Shown here: one piece after another, positions 45,562 through 57,171 of the stretch | Position numbering within the stretch: position 1 is the stretch's first letter | Layout: each line of letters starts with the position of its first letter | Origin: Salticus scenicus | Taxonomy: Eukaryota > Arthropoda > Arachnida > Araneae > Salticidae | DNA: 64,000 nt | Reading direction: 5' to 3' | Assembly: GCA_963930645.1 (NCBI GenBank) | Contig: OZ005656.1 | Location: 187,375,880 to 187,439,879, forward strand | Program-made: the position numbers and the translations under genes | The notes under the pieces: model-generated | The model's input: the letters and a program-made list of their open reading frames with translations, nothing else | Told to the model about the DNA's origin: nothing | The model's database searches: none

Positions 45562-45618
<57 letters not shown>

Positions 45619-45663
45619 AAAAAGAAAAGAAAATTAATAATAATCAGAATTGAAAAAGTTTTT
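45519..45663. repeat. Direct duplication flanking a TA microsatellite
   Basis: AAAGAAAAAGAAAAGAAAAT followed by TAATAATCAG and TTGAAAAAGTTTT occurs before and after a TA run of about 25 units (45566-45615). The copies differ at about one position. Confidence 0.85.
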
Positions 45664-46140
45664 TTTTTTTTTTTAACAAAAAAATTGCATCAATCGCAAA
45701 TAGAGCAACAAAAATTTAAAAGGCGTCATAGGGGTCCTATACTAAAACCGTACTGCCTGCGGAAGTATGAAAACTGGGTCGTCAACCATGAATTTTATTT
45801 TGAAACCTTTCCTTGAATGGTTTTGCTTTCACTATAGCACAATATTAATTTGGTTCTAATAATGATTTGGCTTCTGGTAAATTGAAATTTTAATTAGGCG
45901 GGAAAATGTGTATAATATTTATGAGTTTCAAATTTTGAAGGTAAATAAGAAAAGAGTAAAGTGCGAAAATTTCGCATGGGTTTGCTATTATTTTATAATT
46001 AGGGTACTCGGTAAGTTTAGGAAAAAGTTAAGGGTAGAGAAAAAGATCATTCTTATAAGCGACGGATTTAATTAAAGCTTAAATGCAGATTACTGTTTAA
46101 CGAAGACAAAACCTAGGTAAAATGGAGAGAAAAATGTGTA

Positions 46141-46997
46141 GCAAGAAGCAGGGTAGGAGTTTAGGACGTCCTAAACTGTTTTTGGACAGGACAGGTGGTT
46201 TTTACCGTCCAAAAGTGTCCTAAACTGTCTAAAATTATCCAAAAGTGTCTAAACTGTCTAAAACCTAAAATTAGGAGAAATTCCGTTTTACAATCTCTTC
46301 ATTCTTAGTATAATTATAATTAATAATTAAAGGCTTTTTACACTGAAAATTTAGATATTTTTTTAAATATTTTTAAAATATGAATAGAAATTTAAAATTT
46401 AACAATAGCTATATTTAATAAAAATTTCAATACACTTAAAATTTTTCTTGCAATAAAAAATATAACTTGGTAAGAAATATTGGTTGACTATTCAATCAAC
46501 CAATTTATATGTATATATATATATATTTTTTTCAACATGATTTTTTTAAAACATATTTTAAAAAAAAATTATAATAATCAAAGATATTTTAAAGCAATTA
46601 TTCATATTTCTTAATGCGTGTATGTCTATAAATATTGCAAATGTCAATATCTGAAACACAATTATCTACTTTTTTTCATTAAAGCTTCAGTAATAAATTT
46701 TTTTTACTGTTTTATATTATAATTGTTCTGTCATTATATATATTATCAAAATTAAAACAATGGCAAATACTGGAAAAAGTAAAAAAAAAAAAAAAGAAAC
46801 ACTTATACATGTATATGCACACATATTTATAATAATCATTTTATAAAATCATTGAATATTTGCATAATTCTTAATAAAATATAATTATATTGAAAACTAT
46901 TGTTTTGGACAGTTTAGGACACTAGGGTTTTGGACAGGACGGTAAAAACCATGATTTTTACCATAGTGTCCGAAACCTTGCCAACCCTGGCAAGAAG
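46141..46997. mobile_element. Non-autonomous hAT element with perfect 8-bp target duplication
   Basis: The element occupies 46149-46989 and is flanked by GCAAGAAG at 46141-46148 and 46990-46997. The ends are CAGGGTAGG and, from the right, CAGGGTTGGCAAG. Inside both ends are GGTTTTTACCGTCC and CCTAAACTGTC in inverted orientation. The middle is AT-rich with no transposase. Confidence 0.9.
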
Positions 46998-47195
46998 AAA
47001 CACCAGCTAAATTATTACAATTTAAAAGAAGATAAGACACCGATTAAAATAATGTTTCTGCAAATAGGATTTTTCCATTTTCAAACAGTCCAATTGCTTT
47101 TCTGCGAAATCAGTGTAAAATTTCAGTCTGTTCATTTAGGTCATCTAAATGAAATTAGAAAAATCTCCTTACCAAAAATTAATGAAGATGACTTA

Positions 47196-47731
47196 CACTG
47201 TAAAAAATAACGGTAGCTTTTACAGCGGAAACACTTGTAAAGAAAGACTCATTTACAGTTGTTCCTACTGTTAATTACTTCTTTCTAACAGAGAATATGC
47301 TGGCACCCATATTGCCCGCACATTCTGCTGTTAAATAAAGCAATTTACAGCGGAAACATCTGAAAAGAAAGATTCTTTTACAGTTGTTCCTGCTGTTAAT
47401 TACTTCTTTCTAACAGAGAATATGCTGACACCCATATTGCCCGCACATTCTGCTGTTAAATAAAGCAATTTACAGCGGAAACATCTGTAAAGAAAGATTC
47501 TTTTACAGTTGTTCCTGCTGTTAATTACTTCTTTCTAACAGAGAATATGCTGGCACCCATATTGCCCGCACATTCTGCTGTTAAATAAAGCAATTTACAG
47601 CGGAAACATCTGTAAAGAAAGACTCTTTTACAGTTGTTCCTGCTGTTAATTACTTCTTTCTAACAGAGAATATGCCAGCAACCATATTGCCATCATATTC
47701 TGCTGTAAAACCTACCGTTATTTTTACAGTG
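47196..47731. mobile_element. CACTGTAAAA MITE with internal 125-bp tandem units
   Basis: The ends CACTGTAAAAAATAACGGTA and, from the right, CACTGTAAAAATAACGGTAG are inverted, with TA at both sides (47194-47195 and 47732-47733). Between them are four head-to-tail units of exactly 125 bp. Confidence 0.9.
47225..47715 (+). repeat. Four 125-bp tandem units inside the MITE
   Basis: GCGGAAACA recurs at 47225, 47350, 47475 and 47600. Units 2 and 3 are nearly identical over their whole length. Unit 4 diverges at its end, where it joins the terminal repeat. Confidence 0.9.
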
Positions 47732-47930
47732 TAGTACCCCAAAAGAATTTAAGAATATTAAAATAAAAAATTCTTGCTGCTATTGCTTAGTCATTTCTAC
47801 ATAATAAAAGATTTTTATGTACGACAAACAAATATTTAAATAATATCCTCAGATATTATAATATTGGAAATGTTGTTATACTTTATACAGAGGATGTTAC
47901 AAGTGTAGAAAGATATGATTAAAATCAGGA

Positions 47931-48177
47931 CACTGCAAAAAATAAACCTGTAAAAGTACAGGAAAAATCTGGCAGCTGTGGTGCCAGTATTTCTCCGTCA
48001 AATGTACAGTTTAAAACCGCAAAATTGTATCACTGACATATATTTTACGCAGAAATCCTGTAAATCAAACAGGTTTTTTGCTAAAAAACAGTTTTGTTCT
48101 GTATATTTGACGGAGAAATACTGGCACCCCAGCTGCCAGATTTTTCCTGTACTTTTAACAGATTATTTTTTACAGTG
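47931..48177. mobile_element. CACTGTAAAA MITE with inverted repeats of about 85 bp
   Basis: The ends CACTGCAAAAAATAAACCTG and, from the right, CACTGTAAAAAATAATCTGT continue through AGTACAGGAAAAATCTGGCA and ATTTCTCCGTCAAAT. The flanks read GA on both sides, where TA is expected. Confidence 0.8.
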
Positions 48178-49039
48178 GAGAGCCAGAACATTTTTTGATG
48201 TAAACCCATAGCTAAAAGTATCAATATATCCTCTAATTAATTCTGATGATTTCTTGCTTGCTTACAAGGGGGGAAAAAAGGGGAAGGGGGGGTAAACGGG
48301 AGAGACAAAACTGTAACAATAAACACCAGTTAAATTATCACAATGTAAAAGAAAGATACTAATTAAAATAAAGTTATTATAAGTGGGGATTTTCCATTTT
48401 AAAACTATCCCATTCTTTTCTGAACTGCCTTTACGATAAGCAATATAATTACCCAGTTGTCTGTTATATAAATAAATAAATAAATAATAACAGTGTATGT
48501 ATGTCTCTTAAGAGAGAAACAAGAGGAATTTTCTTCAGAGTCCAAACAGAAATGCCTTTCCTCATTGAATTATTCTCAAGAATTTTCATTTGGGTATCCA
48601 CTAACTTCTAACCACAACGAATGAAAAAAAAAAAATAAATAAAAAAAAATAAATAATAACAATTACATGCAACAACTTCCAGATTTCCAGATCTCAAAGT
48701 GCTTGAAAATAGTAGAATATCTCATGAATCAGGCATTCAGATAAACTTGGAAAAAAAAGTGAAGGATTGATTCTTATAAGGGACTGATTCAATTAAAATT
48801 TAAAAGCATATATGATTAAATTAGCCAATGGCAAGAAATTTTGTGAAGGAAAGAGACAAATTATGTGTAGTAAATAAAACACCAGTATAACACCAAAATA
48901 TTCTTATTAAAAGAAATGAATGGAACGTTACCATTTTCAGATTGTAAAAGGGCTTTTCCGAAAAACGATATACATATCTCTACTCTGTCTTAAAATAAGT
49001 AAATAAATAAATAATAACAATTATAATAATAATGAAATA

Positions 49040-50304
49040 CACTCCTTCTCACATTTATAAGGACACTTAATATTTTGAAACAACTAACGTAAAAATAATT
49101 GTAAACAAGATTATACTAAGTGCACTTAATATATCTAGTATTCTAAAAACCAAAACTGTTATATTTTTTTAATATAAAACAAAATTAATAAAAAATAATG
49201 CAAAATGTGTTTTTCTCCACGTTTCTAGATGTTCATAATTATAGGGACAATCCAGATTTTTTCGTTTTATTTAACTTACTAGCAGATAAATTACAGTTGA
49301 CATGCGAATTTGTTAACTACTGGACTAGATTAATTCATATATAAGCCTTCAATTTTTCTTGGACTGACATTACGGATAATTCCTCGAAAAAAAACAACGT
49401 TCAAGTAAAGTATGATAAATGTGTTTTTTAAGTGGAAGGATAATTTCAATCCGCCGAATTTCTAATGAAATTCGAAGGTCTAAAATTGCTGAAGGAAATG
49501 TGATAAAACGTTGAACTACTGGTTCGATAGGAGAGAGATCTGATGCAAAATCAGAGTTGTTTTACAGAGATCGAAGACTCATAATTCCTCTTACTGTTCT
49601 ACTCATAATGACTGCTGCCGAATTTGCTCGTAATTTGTAACGAAAGGATAGGGTCTACATTTATGCATGTTTAAAATAATTAATAATATGTTAAAATGAA
49701 TAAAAAACCTGTAATAATCAATAAGCATCTAATGGGGGAAAGAACGTCTGTGTTAAAGTTGAATAAAGACAATATTAAATGTTAAAATTTGCATTTTCGG
49801 ATGAAAAACATTTTATTATTGATTAACCAAATGGTTTTAACAGTTACTGGCACGATCTGAAGATAGCGAAAGACAGAGCAGATTTTTTAAAGGCAGATAT
49901 GAATCGGGCATTTTAAAGGTGGATCTATGGTGCTCTGGGGAGCTGCTTCTACTGAAGGCAGAATGAATTTAGTAATTTTTTCTATTATTATGAACATAAA
50001 GAGAATATACGCAAATTTTAAACGTGGAATTATCAGATTTTTGTTAGATTTTGGGGGGTAATAATATTTTTTTCAACAAGACTTACATCTTTGCTCTACT
50101 TTTAGAGCAAAAGGAAATAGTTTGAAGAAAGAAACTTTTGTATTATTGCCCTTCCCATGGCCTAAAAGTTGGAAAAACCTTAACTTATGATATTAGAAAA
50201 GTGCACGCAAGTGGAAAGCAATTTTAAATAGTTTAAATGTATCAAGACTATCATATATGCTATATGAAATGGTATTGAAACTGAATAATAATAATAAAAA
50301 AAAA

Positions 50305-50347
<43 letters not shown>

Positions 50348-50635
50348 AGAGAGAATGTCTGACTGTTTAACCCTAAAAAGAGACCCCATAAAATATTAAT
50401 TTAAAGAATAACTGAAAAAAATTAATAAAATTCGAGCTGTCCTTATAATTGTGAACACCTGAAAAATTACATTTTTATCATATTTAAAGTTTTTTAAGAT
50501 AGAAACGATAAAACTTTTTAAATATAGTCTATTAATGAAATTCAAATTAATTAAAAACATATTTGTTTAAATAATAGTGTTCAGTGTTTAGTTAATATAG
50601 AAAAACGGGTGTCCTTATAATTATGAGAAGGACTG
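49040..50635 (+). mobile_element. Tc1-like DNA transposon, decayed, with both ends
   Basis: The inverted termini share TCCTTCTCA and TTATAAGGACAC blocks (left from 49040, right ending 50635). TA flanks both sides. The interior contains transposase relics and a TA microsatellite at about 50307-50344. It split the tandem array between CAATAATAATGAAA and CTAACTTTCTAAAGAG. Confidence 0.8.
49440..50190 (+). pseudogene. Tc1-like transposase relic
   Basis: The landmarks found are as follows. An IRRISNEIR-like N-terminal DNA-binding segment lies at about 49452. GGSMVLWGAASTEGRMNLVIF, where GGGSVMVWG is usual, lies at about 49918-49980. FQQDLHLCSTFRAKGNSLKKE, where FQQDNAPCHTAK is usual (second catalytic D), lies at about 50070-50130. 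LPFPWPKSWKNLN, where WPAQSPDLNPIEN is usual, lies at about 50149-50183. Stops and frameshifts occur between the blocks, so no functional protein is possible. It is not closely similar to the Tc1 relic at 7195-8040: the residues between motifs differ. Confidence 0.7.
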
Positions 50636-51085
50636 TATCTAACTTTCTAAAGAGAGAAACAATATGAATTTTATCTAGAGTACAAACACAAATGCGTTTC
50701 CTCATTATTTTCTTCTCATAATTTTTTGCTTGGATATTTCACTAAATTCCACCCACTAGCAATGAAAAAGTGATAATTAAGAACGCTGGAAATCAACACA
50801 GTATTTCAGAATCGGGCACGTGTATTCAGTAGGTTAAAAATAAGAGATAGATGACTCAAGTAAACGACTGATTCAATTAAAATTTAAAACGTAAAATCAG
50901 ATAAAAGATTAACCAACAAATATTGCAGAAAAAAAAAAAAAAAAAAAAAAAAAAGAAAGAATGAAAGAAAATCGGCAACTTAAGTGCAAGCAACACCAAT
51001 GAAATGACCTCAAATTTGAAAGAAGAAGAAAAAAAAAAAAAACTTGAAAAAATATAGAGGGGAGGTTTTTTTCTTATTCGAGTGT

Positions 51086-51101
51086 CCGCGCGCGCGCGCG
51101 T
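51086..51101. repeat. CG-alternating run
   Basis: CGCGCGCGCGCG is unusual in this AT-rich context and could adopt Z-form DNA. Confidence 0.8.
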
Positions 51102-51366
51102 TTCTTTAAACAGCACTTCCAACAAACGATGTAGAAATAGATACTAACTCTTTCGTGAAAAAAAGTAAATTAAATAAATAATAATAATAATAATAAACCT
51201 TAACTTTTTTAAGAGGAGCTCTAACGTAAAACACATTTGTATTTCCTCATTCATTTCTCCTCATAATTAATTGTTTGGATATTCTACTAATACCCAACTG
51301 CTAACAGTAGAAAAAGTAAGTAGACTGCTAGCAGTAAATTGTTTTCTTTTTTCTTTTGCAAAGCAC

Positions 51367-51405
<39 letters not shown>

Positions 51406-51477
51406 CAAATGAAGTATAGCAAACAACGCCAGTGAACTATAACGATCTCAACTTTAAAGCATACACACACGCACAAA

Positions 51478-53041
51478 TCTATATATATAAAAATGAATTG
51501 CTGTTCGTTAGTCTCACTAAAACTCGAGAACGGCTGAACGGATTTATCTTATCTTAGTCTTGAAATGTTCGTGGAGGTCTAGGGAAGGTTTAAAAGGCGA
51601 GAAAAAATCGAATAATTTCCGGGAAAACCCTAAAAACAGCCCTTTTCTATTTCCCATACAAACGTTTTCTAGAGTCAATTTGAACTTTATTGCTATTCAA
51701 TAAAGTTTAGGTGTGTTCCTAACGGCTGATGGCTGAGCTACAAAAATTTGCATGTTGATTCGCAATTACCTCCCCTGATGCACCTCGAAGCCAGATTTTC
51801 GAATTTTGTTTTAGTTTTCTTTTAATTAATTAAAATGTTAAAATAAAAACCTTCTAATAACTGATAAATTGGCCATTTAATTTTAATCCTTAATTTAATT
51901 GTTGCCAAAAAAAAAAAATATTCTTTTTTGGACAGAAAAAAAAAAAAAAAAAAAAAAAAACGTGAACAATAAAAATTACATTTATTTAAAATATTTAATT
52001 TTATTCCTTAATTTAATTGTTGCCAAAAAAATTATCATTATTTTTTCGACGGAAAAAAAAAAAAAAAAAAAAAAAAAAACGTGAACAATAAAAAATTACA
52101 TGTATTTAAAATGAGGAAAGTAAATTAAAAAAATTAGAAATATCAGTCGTATCGTTACAAATAAGATACCAAATGAAAGATGCAATTTTTGTGAATCCAA
52201 CGGATTAAACAGCTTATCGATCGGACAATTAGATTTTTTAAAATTAACTAATGTATGTATTTTATAAATTTTCTTTCACAAACACAAACGTGTAGTATAC
52301 AGCCTGTACAACACTAGACCAAATTGAAGTTAAAATTTCATCAATATTTAAATAAATAAATGAAAATAAAAATATGCTTAATGGGAAATATATATAACCA
52401 TTAAAAGTTTAATTGTCTAAAATATGTCAGAAATAGCGCTCATAGCATATTGTTACAAGGTATTAAGTCTTATTTTTACAAGGGATAAAATCTAAAATGG
52501 TGACAAAAATTCAAAAGTCGCCAAAGAGAGCTATATTAAGGCGGTACTATGATCATGCTTACAAACCATGAATACTAATAACCACAAAAAATTAATTGTC
52601 TCATGCAACAGACGTAGCCGGTCATAGCATATTATAATATTTAGCGTGAAATTGTTATCAATTTTATGGTTGAACGGGGATAAACAAAATAAACATTAGG
52701 AAATAACGTAAAAGCAAATATTATGTGCACCACGTATAGTGTTGTTCATATGTAACTGGGATTCAAATATAAAGGGGATACTTCATTTTTTTTTTTCGAT
52801 ACTATCTATTTCGAAACTGTTATCTAATAAGGACTTAATGCAAGCCTATTGGTAAACCATTGTCTCAGGTAATGGGGACAAGCGCCCGAGTTTTAGCGGA
52901 TGACCAAATCGCTACCGAAGGCAGCAGGGATCCGAAGCGAGCTTTTGAGCAATTTTAGTATTTTATTTTATTTTTATAAAGCTATATAGAAAAGAGTTTC
53001 TTTTAAATTTAGTGACCAGTGAAGCGGGCAAAGCCTGCTAG
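51478..53041 (+). mobile_element. Canonical non-autonomous Helitron
   Basis: The 5' end TCTATATATATAAAAATGAA follows an A. The 3' end has a hairpin GCGGGC-AAA-GCCTGC directly before CTAG (53038-53041), followed by T. This is the A/T insertion, TC start and hairpin-CTRR end that define Helitrons. The first 200 bases (CTCGAGAACGGCTGAACG) match the widespread arthropod Helitron 5' type as I recall it. Inside is a duplicated block with A-runs (51885-51990 and 52005-52105). No Rep/helicase is present. It sits in one unit of the large tandem array. Confidence 0.9.
51885..52105 (+). repeat. Internal duplication of the Helitron
   Basis: TTAATTTAATTGTTGCCAAA, an AT-rich spacer, a long A-run, then CGTGAACAATAAAAA and ATTTAAAAT occur twice, offset about 120 bp. 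Confidence 0.8.
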
Positions 53042-53133
53042 TAAGTAAATAAATGAATAAAGGAGAATTTTCTATTATTGAGGTTATTGGTTTATTATTA
53101 TTATTTATATATTTATTTTTTTTTTTTTTTTTT

Positions 53134-53169
<36 letters not shown>

Positions 53170-53450
53170 TAGACGTTGTAGATACGTAAGATAAATAAAT
53201 TAAAAAAAATTCTTAACTTTTTAAAGAGTGAAACAAGAGGAAATTTCTCCAGAGAAATAACACAATTGCTTTCCCTCATTTATTTCTTCTCATAATTTTT
53301 CGTTTGGATATTCCACTAACTTTCAACCGCTAGCAATGAAAAAAAATAACTGGAAACGTTCGAAAACAGTACAGTCTTTCATGAATCGGGCACGTGTATT
53401 CAGTAAGATTAGGAAGAAATGAATGAAACAGGGAAGGGGGGAGGGGTACA

Positions 53451-54415
53451 CATGTGAAGCATCACCAAGCTGTGATTTACGCCCTGGAGGAAGTCGAGCC
53501 GGGCGTAGATAAAACGAATTAAAAACGCATTCGAAAGTTCCATAAAAGAACACCTCCAGCGCTAGAGAAGTATTGCCAGTCTCAGCGACTGAGAACATTA
53601 GCTATGATGCCAAGAAATGGTACAAATAACAATAAAAAAATAACATGGAGGAAGAAAAGAAATCGAAGATTTATAAACAGCGTGTGGGGTGCATTTTATT
53701 TATTTGTAGAAATGATGGTATTTGGGATAGATGTTTTTAGTAAGAAGTGTGAATTTCATATTGCGTAAAAGAAATCTTTATATGGAACAGAAAATAAATA
53801 AATAATGTATAAAAATTCTGTGTAATGTTTTTAATTGTAATGAAATAGAGTTCAGTAAAGTGTATTTTACAATGCAAATTAATGTCAATATTATTTTTCC
53901 AAGCAAATTAAAAAATCTCTCCCTTTTTCTTATCAAAAAAGATAAGAGAAAAGAACATATTTCTTTATAAATGACAACAATTACAATAATAGAGTAATAG
54001 TTATTTTGACGGTATATTTGATGCTTACTGATCAAGGTGTATTAATGTTAAATGCGCAGGTCTACAAAGATAATGTTGAAAATTTTTGATTCGGTAATTT
54101 TAACTGATGCATATATATTTTTTGGTGTGCTGAAACAGAAAATGAATTCAGTTTGTCTGTATCACGTATAGATTTTTACCAATACAGTGTGTCTACCGAG
54201 ACAGTTTCGTGTATCACCAACATGAAATTAAATGTTGACGTGATAAATTATAGTTAATCATTAAAAAACATACTTTAAAGTTTACCATATAATTATACTG
54301 GTGGAGTAGTTATACGGAAGAAATTTTGTCGATAGACACCCTGTATTGACAAAAAACTACACGTGATAGAAAAAAAAACTGGCTTTAGTTTCGGTTCCAA
54401 CACACACACACACAT

Positions 54416-54449
<34 letters not shown>

Positions 54450-54785
54450 AAGAAAGAAAGAAAAGAAAAAAGAAAATAAATAAGAATCAGCCAAAATTAT
54501 CAAATCAAACTTTCAAAGGAGTTGGTGAAAATTTTCTGAACAAGTTAGAATAAACTTTTAAATTTTATAACAAACTTGAATTTATATTAATAATATAGGT
54601 ACTATATTCAAATAGGAATCTAGGGTGGCGAAGCCCTCCCCCCACCACCTCCTCCACATACAGAATTATTTGTCAAATTAAATTATTCCTATACCTAGTC
54701 TGAATTATTATTAATGTAATTTTACATAGCAATACGTGTTGTCTTACCCTTTTTATCTTAAATCTTTCTTTATAGTATTGAAATG
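53451..54785. other. Non-coding stretch
   Basis: It begins with a less AT-rich patch (about 53455-53600, around CCTGGAGGAAGTCGAGCC), whose minus-strand frame of 91 codons has no family match. The remainder is AT-rich. A CA/poly-A/AAAG compound repeat lies at about 54401-54470. Confidence 0.45.
54401..54470. repeat. Compound CA / poly-A / AAAG microsatellite
   Basis: It has the same composite order as at 35183-35290. Confidence 0.85.
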
Positions 54786-54975
54786 CAGGTAGGAGAAAGT
54801 CGTGTGAGTGCCTCACCAGATTATTATTATTATATATATATATTTTAATAGCAAAAGAAGGCAAAAAAAAAAAAAACTATAATTTCTAAAAACCTCACAT
54901 TCTTAACGTTCCAGAAATTAACGTTTTCTTAAATAAATAATCTGGTGTGTCACTCACACGACTTTCTCCTACCCT
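54786..54975. mobile_element. MITE with CAGGGTAGGAGAAAG ends
   Basis: Inverted ends of about 40 bp (CAGGTAGGAGAAAGTCGTGT and, from the right, CAGGGTAGGAGAAAGTCGTG) continue to ACCAGATTATT. TGAAAT occurs on both sides, but an exact 8-bp duplication is not certain. It is probably hAT-like. Confidence 0.75.
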
Positions 54976-55689
54976 GAAATTTAATGGTATAAATACAGGT
55001 TGGAGATTAAGAGGTAACATAACGAGTACTGTCATGTAAACCTATGTTAAAATACTTCAAATTAGGCTTCGGAAGAGTTTTATATAATGATTAGTTCTGT
55101 GTGAGCGGAGCTACTGCCCCCCTCAACCCCCCGTTTCATTACTGCACGCATATTTATATAGAATTCAATCTGTTATTAAAATTAAAAGTTCACTTAAAAT
55201 TATTCAGACGACTTTCACACGCAACATTCCTTGGAACTTATCAGTCTTCAAACTTTTCTAGCAACAAATTTATATTAATTTGAAAACACAACTTTTGGAT
55301 CTCCTGAAATTATTCGGTTTTAAGTTACTCTAAAAGACACAGACAAAGATCAAACTTTATAGAACTCGACTTTGGTAATCAGGAAGCCTCAAAACGTGTA
55401 AATACACAGAAAACAAGTTATGAATATATAGCTTAAAAACATACATTATTTATCATATGTCTATGGGGAAATTCATTCCCATTCCTGAACAGCTTTCCTG
55501 GACATGGTAAAATATTATAGCAAAGCACTTCCACTAGCAATAAAAAAGAATGTTATCGCTTAAATATTTGCAACCCTGCATATCTTTTGAAGAATACGTA
55601 CAAACCACATCGTTCACCTAAATATAATCCTACAGTAATAATATACGGCGCAACCTGAAATGCACTTCTATCACTTTTCAGCTATTGTC
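54976..55689. other. Non-coding stretch
   Basis: I see no gene. A C-rich patch lies at about 55110-55133. Confidence 0.45.
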
Positions 55690-56160
55690 GCACTATAATC
55701 TAGTTCTTTTGTGTAGCCCTGTCCCGTAAATGAACAGTGAATTATTTCCTTGCCATATTCTACATGAGGCATGTTTTTATGCATACAAAAAATATATATT
55801 CATTTCATTTTGTTTAGTGCAGTCTATAGATGTTAAATTCTACTTACCAGCAATTTCCCCCATAGACGTAATGTATTTGAATACTCTTGAGTGTTCCTGT
55901 ACACGAACCATTTGCTTCATATCAACGAAAAGCTTAGTGTAGCATCCCTATATGATACACATTTAGAATCCAAATTTGGAATCTCTGCTGCAATTTGTTC
56001 TTGAGATATGCTGATAACAGACAGACACACACAGAGACCAACCGCTAAAAACATGATTTTCGTATTCAGGGGACCTAAAACATGTAAATATAACAAAAAC
56101 TGACTTTCGAAAATTTGACCCTAAAACAATACTTTCTCTACCTTATAGGTAAGAGAAAGT
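55690..56160 (-). mobile_element. Family H3 element, 5' part
   Basis: On the minus strand it starts at 56160 with a hairpin (ACTTTCTCT...AGAGAAAGT). The same module order as H1/H2 follows: GTTTTAGGTCCCCTGAA, a TGTGTGTCTGTCTGT patch, then TATCTCAAGAACAAATTGCAGC. Its 3' end is not identified in this window, so the left limit is approximate. Confidence 0.55.
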
Positions 56161-57171
56161 AAAAAACAATTCCAACGCAAAGTGACTTCATAACCGCAAG
56201 CAGAAACTTTTGATTTATAATAAAATGTTGAAAGCAATTCAAAAAAGAATTAAAATATAATTTCGAAATCATAAAACAATTATTATTTATTATTAGGATA
56301 ATGATTACCAACTGAAGATGAAAAGTGTAATATATTGTTGCGAGGGACTAATGCTGCCTCTTTCCTGCATCAAATGTATTATTACAGTAAAAGTGGTTTT
56401 ACAGTCAAAGTGGTAAAAAATGACATCTCATTCGAAAATAAAATTTTTGAATTACACTCTTTGCACATGTCGCTTTTTAGCATAGTGTACAATTTTTTTA
56501 AAATAAATAAATAAATAAATAAAATAAAATAAAATAAAAATAAATATTTCTGTTAGAGGTTGAAATTTAGAGTCTTGAGTTTACTTACTTAATGGAATAA
56601 AATATTTAAATTTCTTTGTTCAAAAAAGAAAGAAAGAAAAAAAAAAAAAGGCTCACGAAGCTAAAAGGGGATTTGTTTAAATAGTGTAATTAAAAAAACC
56701 CCATTATTTGAGAAGCTTCATTTTTGAATGAGATATCGTTTTATATGAAGCAACAAAAGTTTCATAGAGTTACATGGGAAGGAAGGAATCTTGAATCTCA
56801 TCGAACTACAACCTTTGAATGAACTTCCATATTCATACAGAAAGCAAGGAAAATGTTATTGATATATTCCTTTGGATTTTCATGCCTTTATTTTAATTTA
56901 ACCTTACAGACGAAGTTGGTCACTTGACCACCAAATTGGCGATAAACATTAGTTTAAGGCTCACCAGAATTCCACCAATTCACCGAAGTTTCGATACTCT
57001 ATTTATAATAGGAACAGAGTTCTGGAATTTTCTATAGAATTCTAGCATGGAATTATTAAGAATCTATGCCAAGTTTTAGCCTCTATGAGCATGGATAGAA
57101 GCAGATGATTTCTCTCAGTCAGTCAGTTGAATTCAGACAGTTGTTCTGGATCATTGTCTCAGAGGCTAGAT
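56161..57171. other. Non-coding stretch
   Basis: I see no gene. AAAT repeats lie near 56500-56545. The second copy of the short dispersed repeat is at 56728-56785. Confidence 0.5.
56728..56785 (+). repeat. Short dispersed repeat, copy 2
   Basis: It matches 19779-19850 (TTTTTGAATGAGAT, GAAGCAACAAAA, TTACATGGGAAGG). Confidence 0.55.

Larger units (their letters stand above)
42814..45989. other. AT-rich non-coding stretch
   Basis: I see no gene. Homopolymers lie at 43140-43161, 44135-44165, 44523-44543, 44592-44616, 45281-45299, 45399-45420 and 45490-45515. A TTA run lies at 44331-44358. A 48-bp direct duplication (45519-45566 and 45615-45663) brackets a TA run. Confidence 0.55.
45990..53450 (+). 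repeat. Decayed tandem array, unit about 0.5-0.6 kb, about six units, interrupted by five elements
   Basis: Recurrent blocks in order are as follows. AACTTTTTAAAGAGNGAAACAAGAGG is at about 48506, 50641, 51203 and 53217. TTTCCTCATT...TTCTCATAATTTTTNGTTTGGATATTCCACTAA is at about 48555, 50697, 51243 and 53273. ATGAATCGGGCACGTGTATTCAGTA is at about 48723, 50809 and 53381. GGACTGATTCAATTAAAATTTAAA is at about 46063, 48782 and 50865. ACACCAGNTAAATTAT is at about 46999, 48324, 48881, 50993 (weak) and 51428 (weak). The spacing becomes regular once the inserted elements are removed. All ORFs are repeat-derived. Confidence 0.75.

Noticed and set aside
47978..48211. 77-codon ORF
   Set aside because: It spans the inverted repeats of the MITE at 47931-48177.
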